Assembly: GCA_027886175.1 (NCBI GenBank)
Contig: JAJNNQ010000009.1
Location: forward strand, 5,867,001 to 5,931,000
DNA: 64,000 nt
Origin: Phylloscopus collybita
Lineage: Eukaryota; Chordata; Aves; Passeriformes; Phylloscopidae
Reading direction: 5' to 3'
Shown here: piece by piece, positions 25,974-37,741 of the stretch
How positions within the stretch are numbered: position 1 is the stretch's first letter
Layout of the letters: each line of letters opens with the position of its first letter
Program-made: the position numbers and the translations under genes
Notes under the pieces: generated by a model
Databases searched by the model: none
Told to the model about the DNA's origin: nothing
What the model saw: the letters and a program-made list of their open reading frames with translations, nothing else

Positions 25974-27559
25974 TTTTTGGGGGTTGTTTTTTAATTTTTT
26001 GAGAAGGCATAATCACAGGATCTCACCTGAACTCTCTTGTGCTAAGCCCTTAATCTGCATAATATTTTGGAGCAAACAGTCCTGGAGTGAACGTAAGATC
26101 CCCCATCCATACTTAACTCACTTAGCTCCTCTCAGCAAACAGAGATGACATTTTTGTGCACAGCAGGCACAAAAGAAGTAGAGGGGTTCATTCTGGGAGG
26201 GTTTTTGTGTTTGCAAAGTTCCCCTACTATTTTATAAAATGAAGACAAGTCCAGCTGGGCTTTAAATACCAAGCAACATGTCTAATGGTTGTTAGCTAAG
26301 GGGCAGCATCAGTTCCTCTGGGATGGGGTCAGAGGACAGAGACAAAATGATTTAGGGGAAATTGGAGCAAATAAACTTTCCAGCTAGGATTTACTAAAAT
26401 TATTCCTCCTTTACTTTAATCCTGCTGTCTAATTTTCATCCTGACACTTCCCAGTATTTGTAGCTGTTACCTACTACACTGACTGGTGCTGCTTAAGCTC
26501 CAGTGACAGCTGGGCAAAGTCATCTGACATTAGAACTGGTCTGATGGGTTCACAGTGCTGGGAACTGCCACTCCAGCCAGGTATGGCTCTGGGTGGCATC
26601 ACCTTACCCTAAGGAGGCACTCTTTCCCAGCTAAAGTGACTCCTCTCCAAGGAAAAGGCTCTTGGTGTTCCACAGCTGGGAAAGAGTCTCTTGGCTCCAG
26701 GAACAGTGCAGGGCCATTGGGAGACACCAGGCTGGCTGGGAAGAAAAGAGAAAGTCTGACATCTGTAGACAGTCACTCCTTCTCCCAAATAGCATCCCTC
26801 CCATGAGAGAAGGAGTAGCAGGCTCAGCTCTGCCAGTCTCCTATTCCATTTTTATCATTTTCTCTTTCTCACCTTCTTTTGAGAGGGTCACAGGAAAGGA
26901 TCCTGGCATCCTTGATTTGACAATATTCAGCTTTGCATACAGAGCTGAGAAAACTTCAGGATGTCCTGCTGAACACAGGATATTTGGGCTTGCTGGGAGT
27001 GGCCCTGGCCTCTCAGGTTCTCACTTGCTTAGCCTTGACTTGTCTTCAGTACCTGCTTTGCAAGCACAACCAAAGCTGCCAAAGCTGGCCTTTGATAACG
27101 CTGTTGGCAGCACAGGCCATGAAAAACTTGTCTAAGCATAGGTGATGGGCATGTGTGGCTGAGTGCAAGAAGAAGAGAGTGTTTATGGGACTGCAGATGG
27201 CTCTGCACAAGCTGTTTGGCCTCCAGCTCCCTTGGAAAAAAAAAATCCTTGTCTTCTCTGAGGGCTCTGCTCTGCCTGTGTAGCCCCAAAGAGCTGAAAT
27301 TCATTCCTCCTGAATCCTGCAAAAGCTCAAGCCCATGAAACGAGCTGAAATTAGACTCTGGCTGCAAAAGACAGTGCCAGACATGAATTCTCTTAAAGTT
27401 TGGTGTATTCAATGCTGGGAATTTGCTTCCACCCATGCCAGAGGTAACGGGATTAGTTGTGAAGCCCTGATCCCACTCCCTAACCTTCTCAGAGCTCAGG
27501 GCAGCCTGGGCTCCTGGTCTGAGCTTCAGGCCTCTGCAGCTGAAAGTGTTTAAATAGGA
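25967..27559. other. Unique non-coding sequence, no gene seen
   Basis: No recognised repeat or gene. A 157-codon frame (26662-27135, plus) and a 135-codon minus frame (27029-27436) overlap, lack domains, and are treated as chance. Confidence 0.5.
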
Positions 27560-28560
27560 ACGTCCATCACGCAGTGTGAATAAAAGTGAAAGTGGCCCTT
27601 TTAAAAGAGAGCGATGACTTGATCAAAATGCTGCTTTGTCATATCTGTTTCATAAAAATTTGCCCCCTCCGGGCCAATCCAGCTTGATGTCAATGGTGAA
27701 CGCCAAGCACAGCCTTGTCTCGGTGAGCGCCGCACAAAGCCTTAATTTCACAGCCTTCAAACAACTGTGAAAAATCACCAGGAACTTTCTCCTCGGATCT
27801 GGGATCTCCCTGGCAACCACAGGCCAAGCATACTGTAATTCAATTTATGCCTTGAACTCCTTCAGGAGTCTCTTCTTTAAAATCTGTCACAGTCAACGTG
27901 CCTTGGGAAACTATTATAAGCGCCTGAACCTTTGACCAGCGGAGAAAGTAAAGCGTTGGTATAAATCTCGTAAGCACGTTGGGTCTGTTTTTATGTTGGG
28001 CGTATGGTACATTTAACATTCATCCCGCAGCCTCCACCTCTTTTCTGCTTGGGAAATGCACCCTGCATCTGTCATACTGTCTGCTCTGAAACCCCGTCCC
28101 TGAAAGGAGGCGCGGGGGGAAATGCCTCCGCTCGGCCAGAAGAATTGCTTTATGTGGAAATGCACCGTCGGGAGACGGGGGTGTCATGGGAAAGATAAGC
28201 AGGAGTGACCTGGCAGGTTTGTGAATGTCTCAATCGGGCACTGAAGAGGGTTTAACAAAAGAGTGAAAGCTTAGCAGGAAAACACAAATGATAATGAACT
28301 GCTCGCTGTGTTTAAATAGCCAACCCCAAATAGGGCTGCAGCGAGCATTGTCAAGTTACTTGAGTCAAAGTGAGGTTTATAGGCCTGTAATTTTGGGGGT
28401 TATTTGTTTATGAGCCCTCTGCGAGCATCTTGAAAAAATTACTGCTTTTGCTGACAAATGCCATTTTTAAATTAACCATATGATGCGTTGTGTTATAAAT
28501 AGGATCCTTTCCCCTCTCTTAGCTCTGCTTCTCAAGTGTGGTCAAAAAGAGAAGGGATGA
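27560..28560. promoter_or_regulatory. CpG-retaining segment, candidate conserved regulatory element
   Basis: This kilobase holds roughly 30 CpG dinucleotides by eye, while flanking kilobases have only a handful, although its overall base composition is not that of a classic GC-rich island. It also contains sites often seen in developmental enhancers: a CCAAT core near 27676, a GAACCTTTGACC sequence at 27926-27937 (reverse complement close to the nuclear-receptor DR1 site GGTCAAAGGTCA), and TTTATAGGC and TTTATGAG CDX/HOX-like cores near 28376 and 28410. No convincing open frame crosses it. Retained CpGs suggest germline hypomethylation or strong constraint. No assignment to a known enhancer is possible from sequence alone. 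Confidence 0.4.
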
Positions 28561-31500
28561 GCTTTTAATGAGTAATGCTTGACAGGAAACATGTTGGCAT
28601 TGAATTCTAGGGGAAGATTTAGGCTAGCATCAGTTGGTGAGAGGTACACCCAGGGACAAGAGGGGATCTGCTCCCTTTGGGGTGCTGAGAGCCTCCATGC
28701 AGAGCACCTATCAGGAAATGACTGCTAAAGATAATTTTCAAGTAATTACTTGAACATACTCCATATTCCAACTCAATCCGAGTACTTTATCCCAGGAGCC
28801 TCACCCCATCGCCCCATATCAACTGGGAATAGCCAGTTTGTGTACTGAGAGGGTATTTTCCAGAAGGATCAAAATTAGACATCACTTTTCCCCCCTCCTC
28901 TCTCACTTGGCTGTGGAACTGCATCCTAAATAAAATGACGTAGCAGGGAACTCCGGGATGCACCTCTGCAGTGGTTGTTATAGATGGCTGGTCCAAGTTG
29001 AAATTGCTGCTTTCAGGGCATCAGGGAGCAGCTCCCAAGGAAGATTCAGTGCTCAGCCCGTGCAGCCCCTGCTCACAGAGTGGTTTCAGCTCCAGCCATG
29101 TTGGACACACACAGCAGCAGCCAGCAGTAAGTGGTGTACCTGTGTGAAATCCCACAACCCCTGAACAGGGCAGGCTTCGTGCTCACTACAGGGCTAGGTT
29201 TGATCTCAGCAGTCTTTCCTCACATTCCTTAATACGACCATATTTATATTTTCAGTCCTGCTGTTCACTTTGATCTCAGGGAAGCCTTGTAATGCAGGCT
29301 GGGGATGATGTTTGGCTGGGCAGTAGCTCCATCTATCCTTAGAGAAGAACAGCCTGGAGCTTTTTCCAGCACTTGCAGAAGTACTGAGATAACGATGGTT
29401 AAAAATCAACAAGGGTCTGAATTTTTGTCTGTAGCTTAAGAGAGTCTTGGCATCATTTTATGGCTGGAAGAACCTGCTTTGTCTTCAGAAAAGTTTACAG
29501 GGATTTGGCTTTGCAAAGTGGCTGCTGAAAGGCAGAGAGGGCCATGGAGAAATGTCCAGGCAGCATGCAAAGCCATGGAGCTGTGCACTGCTCTGGTAGT
29601 GCAGCAAAGCTGGAGCAAGTGCCAGCAAATCTGAGTTGAGTTTTACCTTTCTCCTGGCATTTCTGCTTTTCCCAGGCAGTTCTGCTCATTGACCGTGTGG
29701 GTCTGAGTCACGGCCCTTGTCTGTGCTCCTGTGTGCACTGGCTGGTACAGGGAGGACTTAGGTGTAATAACATCCTGTCACTATTCATTACAAACACAAA
29801 ATTGCAGCTGGAAGACCCACGGGTTCCCACGAAAGCAAGGCTGTCTTTCATCTTGTTGTCACTCCTTTAAATAATTCCTCACTGTTCAGGCAAACTGAAC
29901 AAACAGGTGGGGGAAAAAAAACCCCATGTATTACTAATTAACTAGAGATCATTGTTGTACACCAAACAGTAATATCAAAACTCATCCATTACAGTGGAGG
30001 GGGACTGTTTATAAAGGCATCGATGAGTAAAACATTAGCAGCATGCCTTTAACTGCTTTGTGTCCCTAGGAGATGTTACAGAAAATACTGGGATAGATTA
30101 GGGTGGTGTAGAAGTGAGTTACTACATCGTGATTAAGGCTGGGCACCCATTTGTTTAAGAGAAGTCATGCAGGAGCAGCTGGTCTGCCAGGATGGCCATC
30201 CCCATCCCACAGGTCACTCTCAGAGGCTCTGTGGTGCCCAGCACTGGGGCACTGGGGATGCCTGGATGCTTCAGACCAAAACCCAAAGCTTTTGCAAGGG
30301 CAGGGAAGATGATTATAATAACTGCTTTGCACCAGTGGTATGTTGCTGGCTCTACATCAAGAGAAAAAAAAAATTAAATATCATTTATCTTTCTCTGGAG
30401 AGCTTACCAGCCAAGTTTTTGAAGGAATTATCTTTTTTTGCATCTCCTGTTCGCTTGACTGTATAAATACAATACCTGCTTGAGAAAGGAACAACAGTGC
30501 TCCTTTCAGCCTTGCAGGATTTCAATTCACAGTAAGTTTATCTGACATCTCTCATGATTAGCTGTGAACTTATCTCAGGCAAAAAAAGAGGGGTGGAGAG
30601 AGGGCAGGAGCGAAGAAGATAAGCACCAAACAAAAGATGTTTGTCTCTCTCTCTGGGTGCTGCCTTAAACCAGCCCAGTCTGTCAAGTACTGAAATACGA
30701 AGTAGCATGTGAATTTTGCAGCAGGGAGCAGGAGGAGAGCGTGGAATATAAACTCATTTTAGACACCAAATATGTCTTACTGCTATTTTTTTTCCCTGAC
30801 AAATTGTACGGCTAATTCCAAGCACACAGCGGGGAAAGGGCTGTTAGCAGGTAAGAGCTTGCTTAAAGCACAGTAAAAGATTCCCAGTGATTACAAGTAA
30901 GTGTGAGCCAGAGAAAAACTGATTCCATTTCCTTCAAGCTGAGTCCTGAAGCTTGAAGAGTTGAGGATGCAGGGCGGAGGTTTTCCTGTAGGGCCTGAGG
31001 GAATCTGTGGTCAGTTTTAGACCATGATCCAATTCCCAGTGAAGGTAATGAGAAAGGTCTTGTCTACCTGAGTGGTTTGAGGAGAGAACTGGGCATTTTT
31101 GCCCAGTCTCCATCACCTATGAAGCAGTGGACATCAACAGAAGTGATGCCACAAAAGCAGTTTTCACCACCACAAGGCGTTATGCCAAAAGTATAAACTT
31201 CTTCGAAAGTGTTCAGACAGAGGTCCAAAGGACAATTTCTTCACAAGCTAGTAAACATACACATGCAAAAAAGTCTCCAGGAGAGCAGGAGATCCCTGAG
31301 CTTCAGACAAGTGCCACAGGAGGTGTCATGCTCATCTGCTTCAGGCTTCGTCTCTGGGTGTCTGCTCCTGACCCCCTCTCAAGGACACCAGGCGAGCTGC
31401 CCACTTCTTCTATCTCCATTCTTACAGAATCCAAAGTCGAAGCAGAAAACTTCTTGCAAAATTGCTCATTATTTTTCAATAGAAAAGAAGAATAGCTTTA

Positions 31501-33408
31501 CTTTTAATGAAACGGAGCATGATGTTCAGCCCTGGCTGTGTGCCTGAAAGATAGCTGTTTTCTGGATGCTCTGTGCTGTGGTGTCTGACATTACTCCAGG
31601 GCTTCCCCCTGCTGTAGACAAGAAGCTGTTCCAGAATGACCCTGAAGCAGTAGTTGTTCCTGAAATAACTGTCCCTGAGTAACTCCATGTGTGGACATTT
31701 TTATTCCCAGTTACCAGGATCTTGTGTTGGTGAATTAATCTAAAATGTCTTTTTACCAAATAAGAGTCTTCATGGATGGATGGATTTTATGGATTATATG
31801 GGTTATTCAATAACTATTGCTATCTTGAATTTACCTCATCTTTAATATGACAGACCTGTCAAGTGAAAAGGGGCCCAAGGACACAAGTTTATGTGGTAAC
31901 TGCTGGCACATGCTGATTATTATTCATCATTTCACAATATTAATAAAGTTTTAGCACACAAATGGCCTTTTCTGGAGCCACTAAAAGTGCTTTGAGAAAT
32001 CACAGTGGAGTAAGCAGCCTTATTTCCATTGCACAATCAGGGAAAACTGAGGAACAAGCACAATAAGGCATGATGTTCTAAATTGATTAGTAATCTGAGA
32101 TGTTCCATTTTGATCAAAACCTAAGTGAAGAGTAAGAAGAGACTGGAGTTAAGATAATGGTGAACATCCAAACATGGAAAACAGACCCTCTGAAAAGTCC
32201 TCTGTTTCTACCCAAGACCGGATGCGACAAAACTTTCTTGTCAGTCCTGAAGATGTTGGCTCTGGTCATGAACATATTATTATTAACATCATTATTGATA
32301 CATGCAAATATAGATTTGGGGGTTCTCATTTCTTACACACTTTTCAAACACATGGCAGGGTGGTGCCTGTCCCCAAAAGCTTTTTCTTCAGGCAGCAACA
32401 CGTAATAACTGGAGAGACACTGGGCAGAAACTGAGGCAAAGGAAAATCAGATTTGTCCATTTCTGAAATGCTCAGGGAAGTGACAGTGTGCTGCCTGCTC
32501 AGCTGCTGTTGGGCTGGATTTTCTCATCTGCTTTAGACAAGAGGAAGGAGCTGGTAGAAAAATGAGGGCAGACTTTGCAGTCATTTGGTGGGAACTCTTC
32601 ATTTTTCCCATTTGGCAGGGAAACTGAAAAGCACTTCTTGGAAAGCATGGGTCTGGCCTCATCTCCCCCACCTGCTTAGCAACTTCAGGGAAGATTTGGG
32701 AAGCAACACTAAGCCATTTTCTTTCTCTCTCAGCCATTTCCCCTTCTCCCAGGCCACAGTCAGCATTGAAGTTTGTCTCCTTCCCCCTCTCTTTCTTCTG
32801 TTGCAACGCCAGTGGTGTCTCCTGGCACTTTCTGAGGTGAAGTCAGATTTTGGCACCATCCTGTCAGCTGTGATGAAAGTTACAACAGGGAGGGTAAGTG
32901 GAATTTGATAACAAAAGGCCTCTTGAGGCCTTTTCATCTTTGAACCACTGGCAGTGCCAGTAAAGTCCTGTTTCTATCTCAGCATCAACATTCACAATTC
33001 TGCAACATAATTAAATGGAAGATAAAATAAATAAGAATTATTGCAGTGAATCTCTTAAATGATTTTTCTTTTACTAGATTCCAACAAATTGCTTAAAACA
33101 CATCTTAAACTGCCTTTATTTTCAGGAATGTAAATACTCTGAAGGACAGATTGCACAGTGGCTGGCATGTCAGGAGTACCAAAGACAGAGTACATAATCC
33201 TCCCCCTCACTCTTCCTGGCTAAATATTCTTATGTGGTCAGAATGACCTACTGTGCAGTCCTGTCAATTTCTAAGTGGTTTGAGATAAGCATCCCTTGAT
33301 CACAACGGAAAGTTTGTGGAAATTTTCTGAGAAATAAGCATTTTGGAAAACCATCAACAGCTGGCAATGAAGAAAATACGCTCTCCTCCCCTGCCCATGC
33401 TGAAATTC
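28561..33408. other. Mostly unique non-coding sequence
   Basis: Nearly 5 kb without a nameable gene or clear transposon. The stretch 31020-31060 (GATCCAATTCCCAGTGAAGG) resembles a phrase common in old amniote repeats. An 81-bp splice-bounded open segment lies at 32813-32893 and a 10-bp-arm palindrome at 32913-32934; both are discussed in the findings. Confidence 0.45.
32913..32934. repeat. 22-bp near-perfect palindrome
   Basis: AAAAGGCCTC, two T residues, then GAGGCCTTTT: both arms are exact reverse complements of 10 bases. A two-base loop is too tight for a stable RNA hairpin without opening inner pairs, so a DNA palindrome is the better description. Confidence 0.9.
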
Positions 33409-33439
33409 TATGCTCAAATGTAAATATAATTTGAGCATA
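33409..33439. repeat. Inverted repeat, 11-bp arms, 9-nt loop
   Basis: TATGCTCAAAT at 33409-33419 pairs exactly with ATTTGAGCATA at 33429-33439. Pairing does not extend outward. Arms this short arise by chance in long sequence. Confidence 0.85.
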
Positions 33440-33485
33440 AAGCAGTAAATTTTTTGAACAGCAATCTAAATAGTGGCTAGAGAGG

Positions 33486-33503
33486 AAAAAAAAAAAAAAA
33501 AAA
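33486..33503. repeat. Mononucleotide run (A)18
   Basis: Uninterrupted A18. No retroposon body was recognised upstream. Confidence 0.93.
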
Positions 33504-34125
33504 GACTGAACTCTACTGACCTCTCTGTGTGTGTATTTAACAATACAGCATCTCTAGCCAAGGTTTAAAAATGGTGCACTCTTGCATCAGGGGGTAGACT
33601 GGACCTTATTTCTAAACTGTGCTGAAGTATTAGACAAACTCATTTGTCTTTTGTTACTTCAGTTGGGTTTCACAGAAATAAAGGGGATGCCTTTGCCAAA
33701 GCACATTTTTCAGAGTGAATAATGATGAAAAAGATGTGGTGTTCTGTTTGCCAAAGTACAGAGTTTTGCACTAATGTACAGAGGCCTCCTGTGGTGGGAA
33801 TGTCCAAACTGGGAGGACCTCCTGGGTCAGGGACAGTAGGTGATGAGGCTGCTTTAGAGGAACTCAAAAGGTTCAGCACCAGCTTAGAGAGAGGAGGCAC
33901 TGGACTGGCAGCAGCCCTCATTTTGATGTTCAGATGAAGCCTTTTCCTTCTGCCCCAGACTAGGGTGGTAGGGCACAGCCCCCAGTGTCACAGGCTGCAA
34001 GGACGTAGGTACAGCTGTGATTGCTGGGAAAGCCTTCTTCAGAAATGAAATTAGAAATGTAACTTTGCTGGATTGGGACATAAACATTTTTGTTTGGTTA
34101 TATTTTGGTTTTAATCTATATCCTT

Positions 34126-34375
34126 AGAATCATAGAATCATAATCACAGAATTATTTGGGTGTGAAGGCACCTTAAAGATCACCTGGTTCAAATTCCCTC
34201 TGCTATGGGCACCTTTCATCAGACCAAGTTGCTCAGGGCCCCATCCAACCTGGCCTTGAACACTTCCAGAGATGGGGCAGCCCCAGCTTCTCTGGGCAAT
34301 TTGTTCAAGTGCTTCACCACGTTCTGAATAAAAAATTTCTTCCTAACATCTAATAATCACCTAATTCTTCAGCAG
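34126..34375 (-). mobile_element. CR1 LINE, 3' end, antisense (about 250 bp)
   Basis: The plus strand starts AGAATCATAGAATCA, then CCTTAAAGATCACCTGGTTC, GTTGCTCAGGGCCCCATCC, CTGGCCTTGAACACTTCCAG, AGATGGGGCAGCC, CTTCTCTGGGCAATTTGTTC, and AATTTCTTCCTAACATCTAAT. That is CR1 read backwards from its 3' end in unbroken order. It is moderately diverged and inert. Confidence 0.95.
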
Positions 34376-34885
34376 TGCTATTCTGACTACCTGGGAGACA
34401 TTGGAAGTTTCTCCACATTGGGTTTTCCATTCTGTTCCTGCAAATGTCCCACCTATTTCCAGAGGGACAAGTCAATGGGACTCAGCATGGATATTGCCAT
34501 AGTGTCCTCTCGGTGATGCCTAAAGCATTTGCCATGAATTTCTAGCAAAATTTGTGAAAAATGCTTTCTCAGACACTTCTGGTGACGTGTCACCCATTGG
34601 TCTTCTGTGTGTGGGCATTTCCAGGAAAAGAGGAGCTTTGCAGGACCATGCCATGGCCTCCTCTGTGGTGTACTTACCACCTCAGAAAGAGTGAAGAAAA
34701 CTTCACAAAGTTGCTTCAGAATTGTTGTTCACAGTTGTTTTGCCACTGAAAAGCAAGTTTTATCTTATCATTATTCCAGATACAACTAAATTCTGGCATC
34801 TGTTAATAAAAGTATATTGTATGTGGACTGCATTTGGTCTGGGATCCACAAAATTGCTCTGCTGCTAAAGATTGTGTTGATTGTC

Positions 34886-34911
<26 letters not shown>
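34886..34911. repeat. Mononucleotide run (T)26
   Basis: Uninterrupted T26 followed by AACAATTAAAGG. No attached transposon was recognised. Confidence 0.93.
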
Positions 34912-34916
<5 letters not shown>

Positions 34917-35776
34917 TTAAAGGATCCAAGAGGGAGAAGAAATTGTGCAGTGAGCATTGATTTCCCTGTGGTACTGACAGTGATAATGGTCTCTCCATTT
35001 GTTAGCACTCTCCAGCAAAAGGACAGGTTCAGTGGCTGGTATATTTTGCCTTCCAGTCTTATTGGGCACCAAGCTTCTCTGCAGAAGTCTCTGACATGAG
35101 TAATACACACACAGTACAGTGACATCAGCCCAGGTCTGAGTCTGGGTGGGGGGAAATGCTCTCAGACCCTCCTTGTTTATAAGAGAGGCGATAAGCCAGC
35201 TTTCACCCTGCTCTACATCAAGTTCAAGGTTAGGTGACGTAATGTAGGTCAGGATTCAGCTGTGTAAAATCTGAGAGAGGACAGAAAAGACTGTGCTGGC
35301 TTCCAAATGCCTTAATAAGGGCATCTTCTCTTAAAGGGAGGGTTAGTCTGAAGTAACTTCTCTTATGCTAACAGTTATGACTAGGCAACTGTAAGCACTT
35401 AAATCATGTTGGATTTTCTATCCAAGGCACTGCTAAAGTCCACAGTTTTCAACTGCCTGATCTAGTAGCCCGTGCCTGCTCAGGAGCATCATTTGTTAGG
35501 GAAGGAAGATTTGAAGTGGAGAACTGTATATAAATGGCTTTAGTAAGAAAAACCAGCCCAAATAGTTCTTGGCTATCTTAATGTGAAACTATAAATTGCA
35601 AAACCAAGAAGTGCTTTAAAACCAGAAAAGAAATTAGGAGCTTTGATTCAACAAGGCCTGCAAAATTTCATATTTTCTGCAATTATGTGAGAAGCTTCAG
35701 AAAGAAGACTTCATGCATGCAGTGCACACACACACACAGAGAAGCACATAGAATATATCACCTGTTACAGGTGTTT

Positions 35777-35800
35777 CAAACTGGTGCCAAACTGGTGCCA
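35777..35800. repeat. 11-bp tandem duplication
   Basis: CAAACTGGTGC occurs twice in direct succession without change, followed by a partial third copy (CA). Confidence 0.9.
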
Positions 35801-35871
35801 CAGAGCCCTTTACAGAAGGGGAGCTTGAAATGCTTCTCCTGCACTGCTCTTGCACATCCAGGCATTATAAT

Positions 35872-36072
35872 AATTCATTGAACTATTGGTTGGAAGAGGC
35901 TTTTAGATCATTGAGTCCAACCATGAACTCAGCACTGTCAAATCCACCCCTAAATCATATCCCCAGTGCCACATCTGCACATTTTTTGAACACTTTCAGG
36001 AATGGTTCCATATTTTCCCTGGGAAGCCTGCTCTAATGCCTATTCCTATTTCAGGGAATAAATTTTTCCTGG
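35872..36072 (-). mobile_element. CR1 LINE, 3' end, antisense (older subfamily)
   Basis: The plus strand reads TTGGTTGGAAGAGGCTTTTAG, ATCATTGAGTCCAACCATGA, CACTGTCAAATCCACCCC, AAATCATATCCCCAGTGCC, ACATCTGCAC, then GGGAAGCCTGCTCTAATGCC. This follows the CR1 subfamily whose 3' end has the CCAACCATGAAC and CCACATCTACAC blocks, like the sense copy at 46.4 kb. The extreme AGAATCATAGAAT terminus is missing or decayed. Confidence 0.88.
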
Positions 36073-37683
36073 CAGTGCCAGTCTGATGAGACTAGAAATG
36101 CCAGGGTTTGTCTTGTTTCGGACTGACTAAATTTAGTACTTTTACAAAAAATGTGCGTTTGCACTGCAGCTTTGCTCTGTAGCTGCCAACAGAAGGTAGA
36201 ATAAATGAAATAAAGGAGTACAGGAAAAGAATCCAGGGAAAGATGCTGGTTGGTAGAGCTGGCACTTGCCTTCATTTTCCCTCTGGGACACATGTTGGTA
36301 TATTAGCAAATGTTATTTCAACTAACACAATATACTCCCAGCCTGCATCTGATCTGTTACACCACAGCCTGCCCACAAAAGGAGCATTGATTTAGGGGGC
36401 TCATTTCACAGTCCTGTTGCAGGACAATATTAGTGGGTTTGAGGAGAGATTTGCCCTGACACCTTTTGTCCGTAGCTTGCAGTCACCATTGTCTGTGGTG
36501 CATAATCTGATTTAGCTTAATCCAGCCCTAATGGGAACTCCCACCTAGGAGCTGGGGGAACAGGAGATATTGCAAGATTTCCAACAGGTCATGGTGGTCT
36601 TTTTTGTTTTCATTGTTTGCTACTTAAAAAAGAGAAAGAAACCCAACCTGAGCTCCCCCCGGAGCGGATGGAGAGAGGAAAGCATCTCCAGAAGGTGGTG
36701 AACTGCTCTCCCATTTAAAACAGGTCTGAGAATTTAACCTGGTGACTCCTTGTGTTTTTGTGTGTGCGTGTTTGTGTGCTAGTCTTTTGGACCCCAGAAA
36801 CGAACACTATGAAAATCTGAACTAAAGGATCTTTGCAAAGACCATTCAACCTCCATGGAAAATCCATTCGTCAGGACACTGAGGTTTATGCCAGACTTGA
36901 AACATGGAAATTGTTCCTAAAAATCCAGCATATACTGCAGTACTTTGCTGAATTGGGACCTTACAGAGTACAGAGATGAAGGATTTCTTTGCAGTCTTAA
37001 TTGTTTGTTTCAATCCTATTCAGACTCTCTCCTTGTTTTGTCCTTGATAGAAAAACACAATCCCTAAAGCTCCCTTTCGTCTCCTTGCTCTGTAAATATT
37101 TTTGTCCTAAGAGATGCCTCTTTTTTAAATAAATAAAAAAAAATAATTACATTTAGTACTGTTTACTACATCATGCTGATTCCGAGAAAAGTATCGATAA
37201 AAGAATTTGTGCAAATCCAAACCCTGGATAATGCTGGAGATCTTTAACCCAAGACTTCCAACTGCTGTAGTAAATAAAGAACTGAACACCTTACATTAAA
37301 ATTAATTTCAGAAGCAAAAATAATTCTTCTCTTTGTGGAAAGTGACTATTTTTCTTAGATATTTTGTTTATGTGCCCAAATGCTAATAATTTATTCTCTG
37401 TTTTTATCCCACTCCTCCCCCTGCCCCTGTTAATGTGTCAGGTTTCCTTATCAGTGATAATGCCCCTGTGCCTTTCAGCAACAGTCACACACCCCTGAGG
37501 ATGGTCCCAGATGAGGCTGAGACAGAAGATTGAGAAAGGAATTGAGTAAAATGCCACTTTTTCTTCTGAAAGTGCATTCCCTGAGAGAGAGTGAGAAGTT
37601 GTTTTTTTGTTTTTTTTTTTTCCCTGGGAGCATCTCAGGTTTGTAGCTGTCCCCTGTATAAGTCTCCCTACACAGTGAAAGAA

Positions 37684-37741
37684 AGAAAGAGCTCTTCCAA
37701 AAGCTTTAGGGGAGAAAGTGCTTCTTCAAAAGCTTTAGGGG
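37684..37741. repeat. 29-bp tandem duplication (2 copies)
   Basis: AGAAAGAGCTCTTCCAAAAG... at 37684-37712 and AGAAAGTGCTTCTTCAAAAG... at 37713-37741 share the same length and the ending GCTTTAGGGG. By eye they differ at four of 29 positions, so the duplication is older than the 32-bp one at 18.2 kb. Confidence 0.88.

Larger units (their letters stand above)
34376..35871. other. Unique non-coding sequence, no gene seen
   Basis: Contains (T)26 at 34886-34911 and a short (CA)n near 35724. A small 11-bp tandem duplication lies at 35777-35800. No gene was recognised. Confidence 0.5.

Noticed and set aside
26662..27135. 157-codon plus-strand frame
   Set aside because: Overlapped by other frames on both strands and without domain similarity.
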